Positions 39,178-49,744 of a stretch of DNA of 64,000 bases are shown here, in pieces; positions within the stretch are counted from its first letter, which is position 1; every line of letters starts with the position of its first letter. A model generated the notes under the pieces. It made no database searches. It was not told the origin of the DNA and was given only the letters and a program-made list of their open reading frames with translations. The stretch covers positions 7,068,001 through 7,132,000 of the forward strand of contig CP071493.1 of the NCBI GenBank assembly GCA_017354895.1, given 5' to 3'. A program made the translations under genes and the position numbers. This DNA is from Podospora comata (lineage: Eukaryota > Ascomycota > Sordariomycetes > Sordariales > Podosporaceae).

Positions 39178-42100
39178 AAAAAAGGAGCGAACTTGGTAGT
39201 GTCTGGTGCGGGATGATGGGACGATCAGCAGCGAAGTCGCAGCAGGTTGATCATTGATGGCTGGCCTGAAAAAAAGGGCGGGGAACTCCAATAAGTTTAT
39301 CGAGGGGACGGGGAGGGACAGGGGTACCCGCACACGGAGGGGTGGAGTCCGCAGTGTGCAGTGGGGAATTACAACAGCGCGCTAAAGTGGTCCAGTCCAG
39401 TCGAGGTCGCTGTGCCCGAGACCCCCAGTTGAAGCTGCCACTCCATGGCCAGAAAGGTACCTTTTCATTGCAACCTCCTCCGTGAACAAACGCGTGCCGC
39501 GCCCCTCGCCAGTCTCGCTCATCCCTAACCCCTCCCCTCCCCTCCCCTCCCCTCCCCTCCCCCATCGGACGAAGGACCCAGACACATGAGATCGAAATCG
39601 TGGAGCTCTGCCGCAGATTGAAACATGTGCCACGCACGCGGAACCTGGCGACATGCTCTTATCGGCAAGGCATTTATTTACAGCACTCTACCATAGTACG
39701 ACGAAGCTGGCTACGTTGGCTGACTGGACGTGGACAAGTCAGGGCCTCGGGCAGGATGGTCAGCTGGAACTTTGAGCAATGTCGAGTCCTGAGGTGGGCT
39801 CCCTCTATCACATATTAAGGTAGCAACCTGGAAGTTCTATGCAGAAACGACAACGACAACGACAACATCACCAACACTCAGGACGCGGGTCCTAATACAA
39901 GACTTTCTCCAGATGCGAAGCTGGTCTGATCCGTGCGAGCCTACGGTGTGATTCAGAGGCAACCAACCAACCCACAGCAGTCGGCAGACCGGCGGCCTAC
40001 AATCCCATTCTCAGCGAGATTCACAGAGCTTTGCGTTTTTCAGCCCAGTTGTCTCACAAGCAACGCTAAGCTTTGAAGGATACGGCATACTTCCCCGAAA
40101 CCATACAGATCATTTGATCCATTGAAGACAGGCCAAGTATTTGCTCTTCATGTTATCCGCCGTCACCGAGCAACACAGGGGGTTGTCAAGTTGGACACCC
40201 AGGCATACTCACTTCTACCAAAACCAATCATGCCTAGACTGTGCTAACCACGGCATGAGAAGGAACCCGTACGTGCAACAAACTAGGAGACCGCTCATCA
40301 AGCACGGCAGCTTCGCGGAGCCACATGGCACAGTCCACAACTTGCGCCATTATTCTGCCGTCCTCAGACACTGCTCAACTCCCGGGATGACTCGAGTATG
40401 AACCTGGATAGCAGCCGTGCCACAAAGTCTCCGTTGTTGACCCGAGAGCGCAGCTATCTTGGACATCCTTGTGCGATTCCAGAAGCTCGCACAGTTCCTC
40501 ACAGCAGTCGTGTGTGCTACAAAGCCCCACGCTCGAGCTTGAGTCCTCGAGGGGGTGGCCCAGCAGGCGCAACCAGGTGACTGAACCCGGGGAACGGGGC
40601 TTCATGGATGTTGTTTGGCTGCCCGGTGCACCAGGATTGCCTTCCTTCACCCCCAGAGTCACTTATGGTCTGTGCTCCGATCCGTCTGGACAGCTTTACA
40701 CTTCTTTGATATATGCTTCCCCAGTTCGGCAGTTCTTTTCAAAACTGCATTGTCCCCCTCGATGCCCGAACAAACTAACCCCGTCTCCTCCGTCAGCTCT
40801 TTCCGAGCTGTGCTTCCCACCCTCGAAAAAGCAGTATTCTTCGAGAAGCTGCAAGAGCCCGAAACACTCCAAACTGCTATTCGTCAATAACTACTCCCAA
40901 GTGTTTCGAACAGCGTCGTTGTGTGGCTTGCAGCTGACCACCAGGGGAAGAGGGAGGCTTCAGTCGGCACAATTTCTGCCAGGAAAATCGTGCAACAGGA
41001 CCGGGTGCCTCCGATCTGACAACCTGGAGGTTCGAGCTTCAACATACACCTATCACAGCGGTTGAACAAATGGTATCCGGTGGAGGGCGCGGCTCCTCAC
41101 TGCTCACGCAATTTTTTGGCTCGTTCGGGAGCAGGGCTTGGCTTGGCTTATACGCCGCACCCATGCGTCGCCGACTTCTCTTGAGCATGCACCCAAAGCA
41201 CAGATCCGCACCTTATTTGAGCCAGAATCGCCGATATGTGGTTCCCCTCTTCCACCGAACCCTCTCTTTTGCTGTGCAGGTGGCGTTTTGGTCGTTGTGC
41301 GTTGTGTCGTTCCCCACCTTCAACCTGGACCGTTTTCTGGCTTTGGTTTGTGTGAACGAATCGGGACCTCCCCCCTTCACTGCCGTTTGCGGTGAGCAAA
41401 CGGAGAACTCCGTCACTAGTTCCCGGTCTGATTCGGGGCGTTGTTGTCCAGCCTTCATTGAACAGGGGCGGAAAATGTACAGGCACACAAAACATGCCCG
41501 TACAGATGACCACATACATGGCCAGCAATTCAAGCTGCCATCTCTTTTTATCAGGATCTGTGGATTACCCAAGAAAGGCTACCTGCAAGGTGAATCAGCA
41601 GAGGTGCAATAGACCGCTGTCCAGAGCTTGGCAGCGTCAGCCAGAAGCTTCTTCTGGATATCTCTTCGTATTATTGCTAGTCCAAGACATGATATCGCCA
41701 TCTACTAAAGTCCAAAAAAAGGGGGCCGAGAGCAGTCCAGGAACACATTATGTTAACAAAAAGGTAGGATTTGGACCCTGATGCCTCTCTCAGGTTGAGC
41801 CTCATGTTGTCGGATTTGGAGATGTCTTGTGATGGAAAGCCGGGTAACGGCACCGAATAACTACCGCATATTTTCCAGAGGAGACACAGGGTTCATAGGA
41901 ACTCGTATCTTCTTCTAACGGCCTGCCTTGTACAGACTGAACTCATGTGTTTATGCCCTCCGAACAGTAATCATGAGATGGCTCACCCGCGGCCTCCCTC
42001 CCCTCCGTCACAGATACAGAGATGCCAAGCATCTGACATACATACAGACAGTCAGAGGTCCATCTCACATTTTGCCTTGGCGAGTGTGCCACGCCCGCTC

Positions 42101-43625
42101 GTGAGATTAAGTTCGTGTGGGTGGGTGTGGGATGCTGCAAGTCAGCCCTAAATAAACGATGAAAAGACTCGGCAGGGTGTAGGCATCACTTTGGACCCCT
42201 GGGGTATGGTCTGTTGGCTGGAATAAAAGGGCCTGACGCCACAAGAGCCCCAACCCGCGGCAGCGTCATGATAGGCGAGCTTCAGCTCAGGGGCACCTGA
42301 GGCGGCTCCGGAGGGTGGTGACCCTAGGCAGCGCGATATGGTGATGCTTGGTTGGATCACTCATCCTTTATTGCTGTTCTTTCTGCCGAGAGAGAAGGTT
42401 CATCGTGGTGGTTTGGGCGCAATTGGATGGAAGCTTGAGAAGTTTTGAGAGATCCCATGCTATGGTGTGGTTGGGGGCCGAGAGGCCCTCAGAATAACTT
42501 TTGTACAGGGAGGTCTTGACGGCGGTGGTGTGATAGTTACCAGCACGAGTTGGGTGGGATAGATACCTATCTGCTTCTGACGTGATTTCGAACCGGTGTA
42601 CATGATGCATACTGTATTCATATATCAACAAGACCAGATGACGTGAGTCGGTAAAATATAGTAAGGTTCTGACTTCACGAGGACCAATGATGAAATCAAC
42701 AAGCATGGTTGCCGCAGGTGAGCACGGAAGATGAGGGATAAATCAGAAATGAGGCTTAAAAACATGATGAAATTCCTGTATGGTTTGACGTCGTTCCTGT
42801 CAACTCGAGAGAGACATCTAAGTCTTATACGGTAATCTCGTAATCTTGGACGCTGGTCTTGTTGTCGTGAGGCATGGAAGGTATCTTGTACCATACTAAT
42901 GATATCATGGACGAGCCTTGTGCTCAAGTTAATCTGTCTGGAAGGCAATTCTATTCACGAGTCTTGAGAGTTTTGAGAAGCCTTTGGGGACAAACCTAAG
43001 CTGTTTTAACGCAAGTGAGACACGGCTTTCCATATACCTACTTCTCTTAGCAAAGCCTGTTCAAATTCACCTACCCACCTACCTACCTACCAGGTAAGCA
43101 GCAGAGAAAACCCTCAGTCTAATTGGTCTCAGGGACGCCAGATTGGCCTGCAAATGATGCTGGTCCCTGTGTTGAAGACAATCCTCAAAGCTTCGGGAAC
43201 TTCGGGAGAATCGTAGCAAAGTATGAGGGAGGACTGTATCTTCCAGCGTGGTGTTGTGGTGGAGTTTTGTCATTTCGGGTGAACTGCTATATTGCGTGGC
43301 GGGCTGTGGAACCGGTCAACTAGCTGAGAATCTTGACTTTTCTGGTTGTCCATAAGAGTTCTTCTGGATCTCCAGATTCAAAGTTTGAAATGCTGATACA
43401 TGTCAAATTTTTCATATCTCTTTCCCCAGGCAATGGAGAAAACATCACGATCCCATGGCTTGGTGTTGAAGGTTACACTCAGGGGTTCATGTCTTGGCAA
43501 AACCCAACGTCCCCGCTTGGCTCATTTTAGTGCGTTCTCGGCGCCTGGGGAAACACGTCTCCGCCGAGAACGATGTCCCCTGCACAAATATTGATCACAA
43601 CCGAGGGGACGTTGATTTTCTCCTA
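39054..43625. other. 4.6-kb stretch with no recognisable gene
   Basis: This includes the kapC promoter side, with a GA microsatellite near 39154-39178 and a CCCCT repeat near 39532-39562. The rest to 43625 has short unrelated open frames on both strands, no long frame, no intron-linked protein I recognise, no rRNA and no tRNA. It abuts the transposon island and may be gene-poor flank. Confidence 0.45.
39532..39562. repeat. CCCCT/CTCCC pentamer repeat
   Basis: About six tandem copies of a CCCCT unit lie about 480-510 bp upstream of the kapC start codon. Confidence 0.8.
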
Positions 43626-43711
43626 CACTGTGAGGGTGCAAGCGAAAGTGCCGGTGTTAGATACATAATATCAACCAATCTTTTCCACCGTTAAGTTTAT
43701 AAAGTAAACAA
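43626..43711 (+). repeat. Left terminal inverted repeat of the island
   Basis: Begins CACTGTGAGGGTGCAAGCG. It matches the reverse complement of 52402-52491, strongest over the 52 bases from GCAAGCG to TTCCAC, then more weakly into the AT-rich interior. It marks the abrupt change from normal to AT-rich sequence. Confidence 0.6.
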
Positions 43712-43995
43712 GATCCCTATAAATCCACGATTTATAATTCCATCTTTTTTTAAATATTGGCTTTCTTTTATAAATTTTTTTATAGTATTTTAAAAAACCA
43801 ATACTTCGCTATTTTAAAAAATAGGGCACTTATAAAAATTTATTAAAATTAGTATCTTGAGGCTTATTTTATAGTGGATTACTGCTGTAATACTTCGTAG
43901 CGGCGGCTCTAGCAAAAGCGTTATACTCAGCAAAAGTATCTCACAAATTACTTACTAGTTTAAAGTGCGGCTATAGGCCTGAGGGTATAAGTAAG
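43712..43995. other. AT-rich degenerate sequence
   Basis: Very AT-rich sequence with many TA-rich words, consistent with RIP mutation of an old repeat. It includes TTTTTTTAAATATT-type runs. No open frame or known domain is visible. Confidence 0.6.
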
Positions 43996-44609
43996 TGTTA
44001 ACATGTGGGTACTACTAAGTGCCCTATTTACTGCCCTACAGATTGATATTACAGTGGGCAGTACTGCTATAAGCAGTAACGGAATTTCCCGGCTTGGCTC
44101 CCTCTAGAATGTTCTTTACAAGGGACCCTTGCCTAGGCTTACAGGGCTATTGTGGCCTGAGGCTTAGTCAAAGGATGCTAGAACCTTCCAAAGTGGCTAC
44201 GAGCTTACGCAATAAGCTGCTATAATGGTGTGATCTACAGGGCACACCTGCCACTGAAGGTTCGATGGATTTCCATAAGGTTCTACTAGACCTACTAAGG
44301 CCCACTAACCACCCTAAGTGGTATAGGGCCTTCAGGGCCTACAGGACCCACAGTAGGCCTACGAAGGCCTATATATAGACCTCTCTCCTCTCCTGTAGAA
44401 TAGTTTTCCTTTCTCTCCTTAAGGGCATTAAAGGATAATAAGAGTAATAAAGGCAATTCCTATTCCTTATACTCCACTGTATTACAGTGCCTTTCCCTTC
44501 CTTCGGCACTGCCGTCGTATCCTCCCGCTTCCGCTTGCGCACTGCTGTATCCTACAGCAACCCTGTATAGGTACTATATTATAGGCCTATCAGGGCATAC
44601 CAGCTAACA
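43996..44609 (+). repeat. Copia solo LTR with RIP-like changes
   Basis: 614 bp, beginning TGTTAACATG and ending CCAGCTAACA, and closely matching the LTRs of the element at 45115-51570. Of about eleven substitutions against the 5' LTR, seven are C-to-T or G-to-A, and five of these are in CpA/TpG context. The flanks (GTAAG before, AACCA after) do not form a target duplication, so it may have arisen by recombination between different copies. The 3' flank lies inside a gypsy-like LTR end. Confidence 0.9.
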
Positions 44610-44652
44610 AACCAGTATCCCTTTCAGAGGTTCTGGATAGGGGTTCGTCACA
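44610..44652 (+). repeat. Gypsy-like LTR end, copy 1 (truncated)
   Basis: CAGTATCCCTTTCAGAGG, then TCTGGATAGG and GTTCGTCACA, match the ends at 51948-52021 and 52221-52294. Its left part is cut by the Copia solo LTR. Confidence 0.6.
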
Positions 44653-45109
44653 ACACGCTCTAGCTCTTTAATACTATCGAGGCTATAAAAGACGGCCGTA
44701 ACTATTTACTTAAACTATATTTATTTTTATAAACGTAAACGATTAATTTTTTAATTTAGGGCCGCGCGCTAAGACTTAGCCTTTACTATTTTAGTCTCTA
44801 TTTAATTATATTAAAAGATAACTTTACGGAGTTATTAAACGGATAACCCGCGAGCGTCGTAGAGGGATTAATTATGCTTTATGTAGGAAGTAAAACGCTT
44901 AAAAATAAAAGGGGAAATCTTATAAATAAAACTACGTTTCTTATAAAAGAAATAAATATGCTTTATAATAATGGAAAACCGTAGGACGGAAGTAAATAGT
45001 TTATTACGATCCGCTATTTTCAGGTATAGAGGTTTAGTACTAGGGCGTACTTTATATATACGGTTAGATATCGTAAAGTATAATGAAAAAGAGAAAAGAA
45101 AGAAACTTA
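44653..45109. other. AT-rich degenerate sequence upstream of the Copia element
   Basis: AT-rich sequence with many TAA/TTA words but surviving CG dinucleotides (GCGCGC, GCGTCGTAG). This is what CpA-directed RIP would leave. No gene is visible. Its right edge is the target site of the Copia element. Confidence 0.55.
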
Positions 45110-45114
45110 TAAGT
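45110..45114 (+). repeat. Target site duplication, left (TAAGT)
   Basis: Five bases TAAGT directly before the 5' LTR, repeated at 51571-51575 directly after the 3' LTR. Five-base duplications are usual for Copia integrases. Confidence 0.9.
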
Positions 45115-45730
45115 TGTTAACATGTGGGTACTACTAAGTGCCCTATTTACTGCCCTACAGATTGGTATTACAGTGGGCAGTACTGCTATAAGCAGTAACG
45201 GAATTTCCCGGCTTGGCTCCCTCTAGAATGTTCTTTACAAGGGACCCTTGCCTAGGCTTACAGGGCCACTGTGGCCTGAGGCTTAGTCAACGAATGCTAG
45301 AACCTTCCAAAGTGGCTACGAGCTTACGCAATAAGCTGCTATAATGGTGTGATCTACAGGGCACCCCTGCCACTGAAGGATCGATGGATTTCCATGAGGT
45401 TCTACCAGGACCCACTAAGGCCCCACTAACCACCCTAAGTGGTATAGGGCCTTCAGGGCCTACAGGACCCACAGTAGGCCTACGAAGGCCTATATATAGA
45501 CCTCTCTCCTCTCCTGTAGAATAGTTTTCCTTTCTCTCCTCAAGGGCATTAAAGGATAATAAGAGTAATAAAGGCAATTCCTATTCCTTATACTCCACTG
45601 TATTACAGTGCCTTTCCCTTCCTTCGGCACTGCCGTCGTATCCTCCCGCTTCCGCTTGCGCACTGCTGTATCCTACAGCAACCCTGTATAGGTACTATAT
45701 TATAGGCCTATCAGGGCATACCAGCTAACA
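45115..45730 (+). repeat. Copia 5' LTR
   Basis: 616 bp, TGTTA...TAACA ends. It contains a TATATATA box followed by a pyrimidine-rich stretch, the expected U3/R promoter layout. Confidence 0.95.
45491..45498 (+). promoter_or_regulatory. Likely TATA box of the Copia 5' LTR
   Basis: TATATATA in GGCCTATATATAGACC, followed by CCTCTCTCCTCTCC. The same element is in the 3' LTR (with one more TA unit) and in the solo LTR. Confidence 0.6.
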
Positions 45731-45744
45731 GGTTATGAGCCCGG
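45731..45744 (+). other. Primer binding site, half-tRNA-iMet type
   Basis: GGTTATGAGCCC directly follows the 5' LTR. It is complementary to GGGCUCAUAACC, the anticodon arm of eukaryotic initiator tRNA-Met, not to the tRNA 3' end. Drosophila copia and yeast Ty5 are known to use an internal tRNA-iMet site in this way. Use here is inferred from the sequence match and its position. Confidence 0.75.
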
Positions 45745-46384
45745 GTAACCACGTAGCCCGGAATCCGCCTATTCGTGCGCTTCCAGTCGACGTGTTTACA
45801 GCACTGCACTGCAGGCTGTAGGGCTTCTTACTAAGAAGCTCCTTCAGTGGAATTAGCGCTGTACTACAGGCTTTCCACTGTTGTGATCACTATATAGGCT
45901 AACTTAGGCCTATTTACAGCACTGTACTACAGGCTGTATAGCTTCTTACTAAGAAGCTTCTTCTTCTTTAGTGGAATTAAGCGCTGTACTACAGGCTTAT
46001 CCCACTGTGATCACAACTCTAGGCCTATATCCTCAGGCCAACCGTCGACTTACAGCACTGCACTGCAGGCTGTACGGCTTCTTACTAAGAAGCCTCGTTA
46101 GTGGAATTAGCGCTGTACTACAGGCTTTCCACTGTTGTGATCACGCTATAGGCTAACTTAGGCCTATTTACAGCACTGTACTACAGGCTGTATAGCTTCT
46201 TACTAAGAAGCTTCTTCTTCTTTAGTGGAATTAAGCGCTGTACTACAGGCTTATCCCACTGTGATCACAACTCCAGGCCAATACCTTTAGGCCTATTTAC
46301 AGCACTGTACTACAGGCTGTACGGCTTCCGAGAAGCCTACTTTTCGACCTATACGGTTATTTCCACTATATCCTCGTCTTCACT
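45745..46384 (+). repeat. Copia leader: 254-bp tandem repeat rich in hairpins
   Basis: The leader has about two and a half copies of a 254-bp unit. Each unit is built of two related halves of about 118 and 129-136 bp. Starts of the repeated ACAGCACTG word are at 45798, 45916, 46052, 46170 and 46299. The palindrome GCTTCTTACTAAGAAGC occurs at 45823, 45941, 46077 and 46195, with a variant hairpin (GGCTTC-CGA-GAAGCC) at 46323. AGTGG...CCACT stems and GTGATCAC palindromes also recur. The leader has no long open frame and would form a strongly folded 5' RNA. Confidence 0.85.
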
Positions 46385-49102
46385 ATGGCCAACCAGCCTA
46401 TGGACCACGACCAGTTTGGTACTACAGAGGCTACTAGCCCTATAGTACAAGCCTTACAGGCCCGCATCGACACTATCGAGGATAAACTTCAGCAGGTAAT
46501 ATCACTGCTTGAAGCCCAGGCTATTAAACAGCCAGTACCGGCCGCCCACTCCACGGAGCCCACTGTAGCTCCAGCACCTTCAGCACTCGTCACAGAGCCT
46601 CTTACAGCGACCTTTAGTACACTCACAACGAAAGAGCTCGCTAAACAGTCCTTGAACCTCGCCGAACGACAGCGCCTTTCAGGGCCCGATAACTACCAAC
46701 AGTGGCATCAGGCTATTTCTATTCAATTCAGGGCCCTCGGAATACCTGAATTTTTGGAAGACCCTGATTCAGTAGATGCCCGTCTTTCTGACCCACAGAA
46801 GGCAGCCCTACTATTGACCCTCCGAAATACCCTGAAAGAAGGCCCGCTATCCACTATAGCCTTCGAAACCAACCCCGTTGTGGCCTATAAGCGCCTTCGA
46901 TCACAATACTCTCCGGCGCAGCCTGCCCTCCGAGACGAGCTGTATAAGGCCTACCACCACTTGCAATTCGATGGGTCTATACCTATAGTGGATTTCAACG
47001 CCCAATTCAACACCTACGTAAGTAGGCTCAGGGCCTTAGGCGTTGAAATAGCCCAAATCGACCAACTAAACCACTATTTCAACGTACTGGAATCTCATTT
47101 TCCACAGTGGGCCGAGCGCTGTAAAGGCCTACTACGGCAAGAGCAATGGCTCTACCACACAGAAGGAAAACCCACTAGGTTAAGCCTTCTGTACTTCCAA
47201 GAGGACCTTCTAGCCGAAACTCGCAATTCGGCTACCTCCACTGCCCACCAGCTACAGGCTCTGCAGGCTACCCACAAGCCTACTAGCAGAAAAAAGCCTA
47301 GCTTTCAGGCTTCTCAAGCTCCCCGATTCTCGCCAAATCAGGACCAAAAGCCCTATAAGAAACAGGGCAATAAGCAGTGGAAGAAAGGCCTAAAAAAGGA
47401 CTATAAGGACGACTGCAAGGACGACCGTAAGGACCGTAAGGACCTACCCGCCACCGAGGCCTTTACTATAGGCTACGACCTTAACTCAGGTACTGTATTT
47501 GGAAGTAATATAACTGAAGAATACAGCGACCTAGAGCCTGATCCCCCCGAAAAACCACCTGAATTTAGCCACTTGACTGCTACACCACGTACGCAGTGGC
47601 TCTTCGATACAGGCTCTACAGTGCATATCTGCAACAACAAAGCCTTATTTACGGACCTACAGCTCTCTTCTTCCCTGGGCTGTGTTGGTACAGGCGGTGG
47701 CCCAGTGAAGCCACAAGGCAAAGGCACTGTGGAAGTTGAATTTTTCAGTGGTTTTGAGGGCAAAAAGGCGGTATATACCACTGTAGCCCTCAAGGAGACC
47801 CTCTATATTCCAGGCTTTCCACTAAATATAGTGAGTGGTCACAGGCTCTACGCCTCTGGTGGGACCCTTATTAAGGACCACTTATACTCGACTTCTAGGA
47901 AGCTACTGGCCCTTCTAAATTTTAAAAAATACGGGTTCTTTTTCACTACCAAAACCACGGTCCCAGCTGAAATAAAGCCTACAACGCCACAGGCATACGG
48001 CTCTATTTGGTGCTATAGCGCTAAAGACAGCGATTCAGACTCTGAGTCAGCTACTACTACGGCGCCTACCACCCATCGCTCAGGGCACTTACCCTACCAA
48101 CGTAACCAAGCGTTGATTCAGGCCGCTAAACTCTGGCATACTCGACTAGGCCATATAGGCCTAGACCTTCTGAAGAAAACGGCCTTAATCACTAAAGGCA
48201 TACCTAACCTACAGAAGGTACAGCCTACAGATCTGATCTGTAAGAGCTGTGACGCAGCTAAAATACTGCGTAAGCCCTCCAAACGGCCTGTAACGGACCC
48301 TCCGTATGCGCTGAGTCGAATAGAAGGGGATATATTTGTGATTCGACCCACCCCACTGAACAACAGGCCTTACGGGCTTATTTTAGTGGACCGTAAAACA
48401 CGGTACAGGCTCATTAGGCTTCTGAAGACCAAAGACGAAGCCGTTACAGAGGCCCGCTCCGCCATAGAGAGCCTATACAATACCTACAAACGGTACCCGG
48501 CTCACTTTCACTACGACGGCGGCAAGGAAATTCGAGGGCTACTGCCCTACCTCACTGAAAAAGATATAACCTTTAGTGAGTCAAGCCCCTACGCCCACCA
48601 CCAAAACGGCCTAGCCGAGCGCTCTATTCGGGTAATTTTAGAGCGCCTACGGGCTACTATGGTAGCCTCCGGCCTACCACCCACTCTATGGTGCTACGTA
48701 ATTGGTTTTATTGTGGATATTATCAACCGTACAGCCACTTCCACTAAGGAGCTTACTCCTTATCAATTATTCTTTGACGAATTAGTGCCTCCACAGGCTC
48801 CTCACGTCCCTGACCTGGGATATTTTAGGGCTATAGGCGCTGAAGTTCTAGTGCTTACACCGCCTGAAAAGCGTATTACCGCGAGGAAGCTAGAGCCTAG
48901 AGCTACTAAAGGCAAACTTCTTGCCGTATTAGGCAATAATACTTACCTGGTCTGGCTAGGCCATAGGCAAGTAATTCAAACGCCATTCGTCAAACTGTAC
49001 GAAGAATATAGGCCCCATTTAGAAGGACCTATAGCCTCCACACCGCAACCAAGGCTCCCAAAATCGGAGATACCGAACTTTCAGAAGGGGAACCTCCTAT
49101 AA
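46385..49102 (+). CDS. Copia Gag-protease-integrase part of the polyprotein
   Basis: 905 codons from MANQPMDHDQFG to a TAA at 49100-49102. Gag occupies about residues 1-370. It has a coiled-coil-like start (ARIDTIEDKLQQVISLLEAQ) and the UBN2-like LSGPDNYQQWHQAI region. No CCHC zinc knuckle is seen; a Lys/Asp-rich basic stretch (KKDYKDDCKDDRKDRKD) sits where one would be expected. The protease motif LFDTGSTVHI lies near residue 405. The GAG-pre-integrase HHCC zinc site is LWHTRLGH...CKSC (about 578-625). Integrase has the catalytic residues in EGDIFVI, HFHYDGGKE and HHQNGLAERS. The last 20-30 codons are probably out of the original frame, because reading one base back gives a more protein-like continuation. 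Confidence 0.93.
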   Translation: MANQPMDHDQFGTTEATSPIVQALQARIDTIEDKLQQVISLLEAQAIKQPVPAAHSTEPTVAPAPSALVTEPLTATFSTLTTKELAKQSLNLAERQRLSGPDNYQQWHQAISIQFRALGIPEFLEDPDSVDARLSDPQKAALLLTLRNTLKEGPLSTIAFETNPVVAYKRLRSQYSPAQPALRDELYKAYHHLQFDGSIPIVDFNAQFNTYVSRLRALGVEIAQIDQLNHYFNVLESHFPQWAERCKGLLRQEQWLYHTEGKPTRLSLLYFQEDLLAETRNSATSTAHQLQALQATHKPTSRKKPSFQASQAPRFSPNQDQKPYKKQGNKQWKKGLKKDYKDDCKDDRKDRKDLPATEAFTIGYDLNSGTVFGSNITEEYSDLEPDPPEKPPEFSHLTATPRTQWLFDTGSTVHICNNKALFTDLQLSSSLGCVGTGGGPVKPQGKGTVEVEFFSGFEGKKAVYTTVALKETLYIPGFPLNIVSGHRLYASGGTLIKDHLYSTSRKLLALLNFKKYGFFFTTKTTVPAEIKPTTPQAYGSIWCYSAKDSDSDSESATTTAPTTHRSGHLPYQRNQALIQAAKLWHTRLGHIGLDLLKKTALITKGIPNLQKVQPTDLICKSCDAAKILRKPSKRPVTDPPYALSRIEGDIFVIRPTPLNNRPYGLILVDRKTRYRLIRLLKTKDEAVTEARSAIESLYNTYKRYPAHFHYDGGKEIRGLLPYLTEKDITFSESSPYAHHQNGLAERSIRVILERLRATMVASGLPPTLWCYVIGFIVDIINRTATSTKELTPYQLFFDELVPPQAPHVPDLGYFRAIGAEVLVLTPPEKRITARKLEPRATKGKLLAVLGNNTYLVWLGHRQVIQTPFVKLYEEYRPHLEGPIASTPQPRLPKSEIPNFQKGNLL

Positions 49103-49744
49103 CTATAGAAGGGGCACCCACTGCAACAGCACCTCCCAGGCCTACCAATATCGAAATACGGCTTCCACAGGCTACCAAGTCACAAAAAGAGGAATTCGAA
49201 GTAGTAAACGACGACCCGATGGATACTACCGCCCCTTAATTAATTACTTTATTAACCAGGCTACTACGGCTGTTACCTACAGTACTGCCTCTACTGGCAC
49301 AGAGCCTAGGACCTTTAAACAGGCCCTAAAGCACCCACTGAAGGACCAGTGGCTACAGGCCTCCTTCAGTGAATTACAGCAGCTACTGAAATCCAAAACC
49401 TTCTACTTCGTCAATCGCTCACAGGCTCCAAAAAGGCCTATTACTAGCCGATGGGTCTATAAGGCTAAAAAAGACGAAGAGGGCCAAATTACTAAGTTTA
49501 AGGCCCGGCTAGTAGTCAGAGGCTTCCAACAGGTGCCCGGCACTGATTTTACCGAGACCTTTGCAGCCACTACAGCACCACCTACCTGGCGGATTTTACT
49601 GGCTATTGCAGCGGAAGAAGACCTAGAAATTGAGCAAATCGATTTCGTTGGGGCTTTTCTTAACGCTAATGTGGACTCCGATATATATATGGAAGTCCCT
49701 GAAGGCCTGTACGAATTTAGCGTCAGTAGCCAGGCGCTATAGAC
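49020..49744 (+). pseudogene. Copia pol linker and N-terminal reverse transcriptase, frame-broken
   Basis: From about 49020-49100 the coding signal moves back one base and stays open to TAA at 49237-49239. It then moves back one more base, reading RPLINYFINQ onwards, and runs to a TAG at 49740-49742. This last part is the start of the reverse transcriptase: RWVYKAKKDEEGQ, FKARLVVRGFQQ, TDFTETFA, and QIDFVGAFLNA with the first catalytic Asp. A third -1 step at about 49739 joins to the next segment. All three steps are -1 and lie within 700 bp. Confidence 0.8.

Noticed and set aside
42560-42640. Another B-box-like GGTTCGAAATC on the minus strand
   Set aside because: No A-box or cloverleaf pairing upstream; the region is AT-rich and unstructured.
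43996-44609. Solo LTR as the 5' LTR of a second full element
   Set aside because: No primer site follows it; the next sequence is a gypsy-like LTR end and AT-rich DNA.
45798-46384. CRISPR-like array in the Copia leader
   Set aside because: Repeat halves are 118-136 bp tandem units inside a eukaryotic retrotransposon, with no unique spacers or cas genes.
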